From CAVVJA01 sp963779485 (lineage in GTDB: Bacteria > Actinomycetota > Actinomycetes > Mycobacteriales > Jatrophihabitantaceae), in NCBI GenBank assembly GCA_963779485.1, contig CAVZYJ010000018.1:124001-188000 (forward strand): a stretch of 64,000 nucleotides of DNA, read 5' to 3'. Numbering within the stretch: position 1 is the stretch's first letter; each line of letters begins with the position of its first letter. Position numbers and translations under genes: made by a program. Shown here piece by piece: positions 62,529-64,000 of this stretch. The notes beneath the pieces were generated by a model that saw nothing but the letters and a program-made list of their open reading frames with translations, ran no database searches and was not told where the DNA came from.

Positions 62529-63314
62529 GGAACTATGAGCGATGTGTTTGGCTTCGCGTTGGGCATGTCGACGCGTTCGGGCAGGCGGCAGGGCTGTTGA
62601 CCTCGGAGCTGATCCCCACATACGGCGGCTCGCGCACACGGGTTGACGATCCAGAGGCATGGCCCGCGCTGCTCAGTGGTCTGCTACCGCCCGGTAAGAG
62701 GTCAACGATCGCGGCGCCGACGTGCACCCGACGGGCAGATGTGTGACTGCGAGCTTCGGTGATCAGTTGCGGACTCCCGAAGCAGCGATCTACCGACTTA
62801 CCGCCTATCCACCCATACCGATAACGGTGTTCCCGAGACGTCAAGCCAGTCTCACGAGCGCCATGAGTAACAGTCGCTAACACCCAATCCGCCGCTACTG
62901 ATAAGACGAGCGCTACTGCTCCCACCCGGTCTGGCGGCGCTGACTGGGCGCAGAGGCGGCGTCGAGCTGCGGGCGGGGTTGCCGGTCTGGCGCGTGTCGT
63001 CACTTCACGATCAGTACGCCGCGCGCTCTCCGGTAAAGGCAGCGGTCCTCCGAACCGTCGTCTTTCGGACTCTGCTGGAGCGCGGCGCTGGAATGACCGG
63101 CCAGCGATCAAGGGAATTAGATGAATGCTGGCCCCTCGAAGTGGGGATTACCTGAACGTCGACAGCGGGGCGCGAATACCGGCGGGGGAGAAGTCGGCGA
63201 AACGCTATACGAGCCACCGATGTTTTAGCAACCGCCGCGAATATGCAGCGTCCGGAGGAACTACCGATCGCGTTCCGGATCGAGCGGAGAGAGTCGATTT
63301 TGACCAGCATTACT
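62529..63314. other. gap containing the right copy of a repeat
   Basis: Apart from the repeat at 63026-63066, no gene is supported in these 786 bp. Confidence 0.35.
63026..63066 (+). repeat. imperfect direct repeat, right copy
   Basis: Matches 618-657 in the same orientation, with an identical 18-bp end (TCCGAACCGTCGTCTTTC). The two copies lie 62.4 kb apart near both ends of the window. Unlike the left copy, no tRNA fragment is seen close by. Confidence 0.6.
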
Positions 63315-63640
63315 CTAACCATCAGTAGTAGTAAGGAAAACGAGACCAGTCGGGTTCGCGCTTTTCAAGAATGAGTCTCGACCTTCCTGCGCTTCGTCAG
63401 TCATATAAAGGAGGCGGGTGGCTTCACCCGCAAAGACCTGCTGACCGATCAATCCATCATCGATTAGGTTCATCGAGAACTTCAGCATACGCATCGCGGT
63501 GGGCTCTTTTCCAACGATTGCACGCCCCCAACTCAAGGCAACGGCTTCAAGGTCGGCGTGTGGGACGACAGCGTTGACCATTCCCATCCGATGCGCGGCA
63601 CCAGCGTCGTACTCTTTCCCGAGGAAGAATATTCCCGGGC
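63315..63640 (-). pseudogene. 1,4-dihydroxy-2-naphthoyl-CoA synthase (MenB-like), C-terminal fragment
   Basis: The frame reads IFFLGKEYDAGAAHRMGMVN, AVVPHADLEAVALSWGRAIV, GKEPTAMRMLKFSMNLIDDG and LIGQQVFAGEATRLLYMTDE, the C-terminal third of MenB. The N-terminal two-thirds with the CoA and catalytic residues are missing, a one-base loss lies at its upstream edge (CGGGAATATTC), and the family's C-terminal WYY end is replaced by an unrelated tail. It is not functional. Confidence 0.8.
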
Positions 63641-63854
63641 GGAGTGCGGTCGGCGGCCAAGTCCGCGCGGTGTGCAGTGAGCATCCGAAGCTCGGCGATC
63701 ACCTGGTCGTCGAGCTCGGGCGTGCCCGGCTTCGGTCGAGCGCTCAGAACGGGACGAGTTAGCGAGACACGAATTAGCACGTCGAGGCACAAGACGTGCC
63801 CGGCCGACGTATGATCAACGTTTTCTCGCCCTTGAGCGAGAGGGGCCTGATGGC
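63641..63854. other. intergenic stretch
   Basis: Nothing supported upstream of the last gene apart from its ribosome site GAGAGGGG near 63838-63845. Confidence 0.3.
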
Positions 63855-64000
63855 ATGGTTGATACTTCCCCAGTCGATTCGTCCCCTGAGGCCTACCCGG
63901 GCTATCGCCTGGAGGCGAAGGGCAGAGAGGCCGCCGAGGATGAGCGGCTGAAACTCCTGGAGCAGGTGTTTGATCCGGGCTCCCGCCAGCGGCGCGAGCT
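63855..64000 (+). CDS. methyltransferase-like gene, 5' end only
   Basis: The ATG at 63855 follows GAGAGGGG and encodes MVDTSPVDSSPEAYPGYRLE, then AEDERLKLLEQVFDPGSRQR to the window edge. The helix L-x-x-LE-Q-x-FDP-x-S-R-R-R-L is the usual lead-in to motif I of class I methyltransferases, which would lie just outside. The family call is tentative. Confidence 0.5.
   Translation, partial: MVDTSPVDSSPEAYPGYRLEAKGREAAEDERLKLLEQVFDPGSRQRRE

Overview
The window is high-GC DNA with GTG and TTG starts and strong GGAGG ribosome sites. It carries an acVLRF1-type release factor, F420-type oxidoreductase families, many VOC and GNAT proteins, and a type-B ribosomal protein L36. This fits a soil-type actinobacterium (Actinomycetota); genus and order cannot be resolved from the sequence alone. 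There are no rRNAs, no intact tRNAs and no CRISPR array.

Layout. The left end (1-3.4 kb) has a 3' half of a tRNA-Tyr gene, an acVLRF1 gene and a kinase pseudogene carrying a 13-bp tandem repeat. From 3.3-13.5 kb lie a cyclic-nucleotide-binding/thioredoxin-reductase-like fusion with a coupled small ORF, a zinc-free L36, an aldo/keto reductase, a PRC-barrel protein with a small membrane protein, a secreted S33 peptidase and a trypsin-like protease. From 13.5-27.2 kb single small-enzyme genes (YciO/Sua5, NYN-LOTUS, phosphotransferase, VOC, F420/PPOX, GNAT, second S33 peptidase) are separated by degenerate stretches. From 27.9-32.9 kb sits one very large gene whose product has two blocks of seven VCBS/FG-GAP repeats around a BNR-like region. 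From 36.1-45.8 kb is the most coherent unit. On the minus strand it reads MarR regulator, SDR, membrane protein and GH15 glycosidase. On the plus strand it reads a ThDP enzyme, a membrane protein, a gluconate-2-dehydrogenase subunit-3-like protein, a GMC oxidoreductase and an enolase-superfamily enzyme. Almost all junctions overlap by ATGA or GTGA, and the two arms diverge from a near-perfect inverted repeat. From 46-64 kb more single enzyme genes occur: SRPBCC, VOC, ABM with a divergent regulator, AAA kinase, RidA, F420-dependent LLM, methyltransferase, DHFR-like, alpha/beta hydrolase, DCoH-glyoxalase fusion and cysteine hydrolase. A frameshifted rifampin phosphotransferase-like gene, an integrase remnant and the start of another methyltransferase are also there.

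How it works together. The 36-46 kb locus looks like a carbohydrate or sugar-acid oxidation module under one MarR-type regulator: GH15 could release glucose, the GMC/subunit-3 pair could oxidise the sugar or aldonate, the enolase-superfamily enzyme could dehydrate it, and the ThDP enzyme could act on a 2-keto acid. The substrate is inferred, not seen. Elsewhere genes are mostly single transcription units.

The window has an unusual number of broken genes (kinase, aminoglycoside-type phosphotransferase, TIGR03086 protein, rifampin phosphotransferase, RHH antitoxin, integrase, menB, TylF, SGNH and IS3 fragments, and a duplicated yjbR start). This suggests a plastic, island-like region. Indel errors in the assembly are a real alternative for those that differ by one base in G or C runs.
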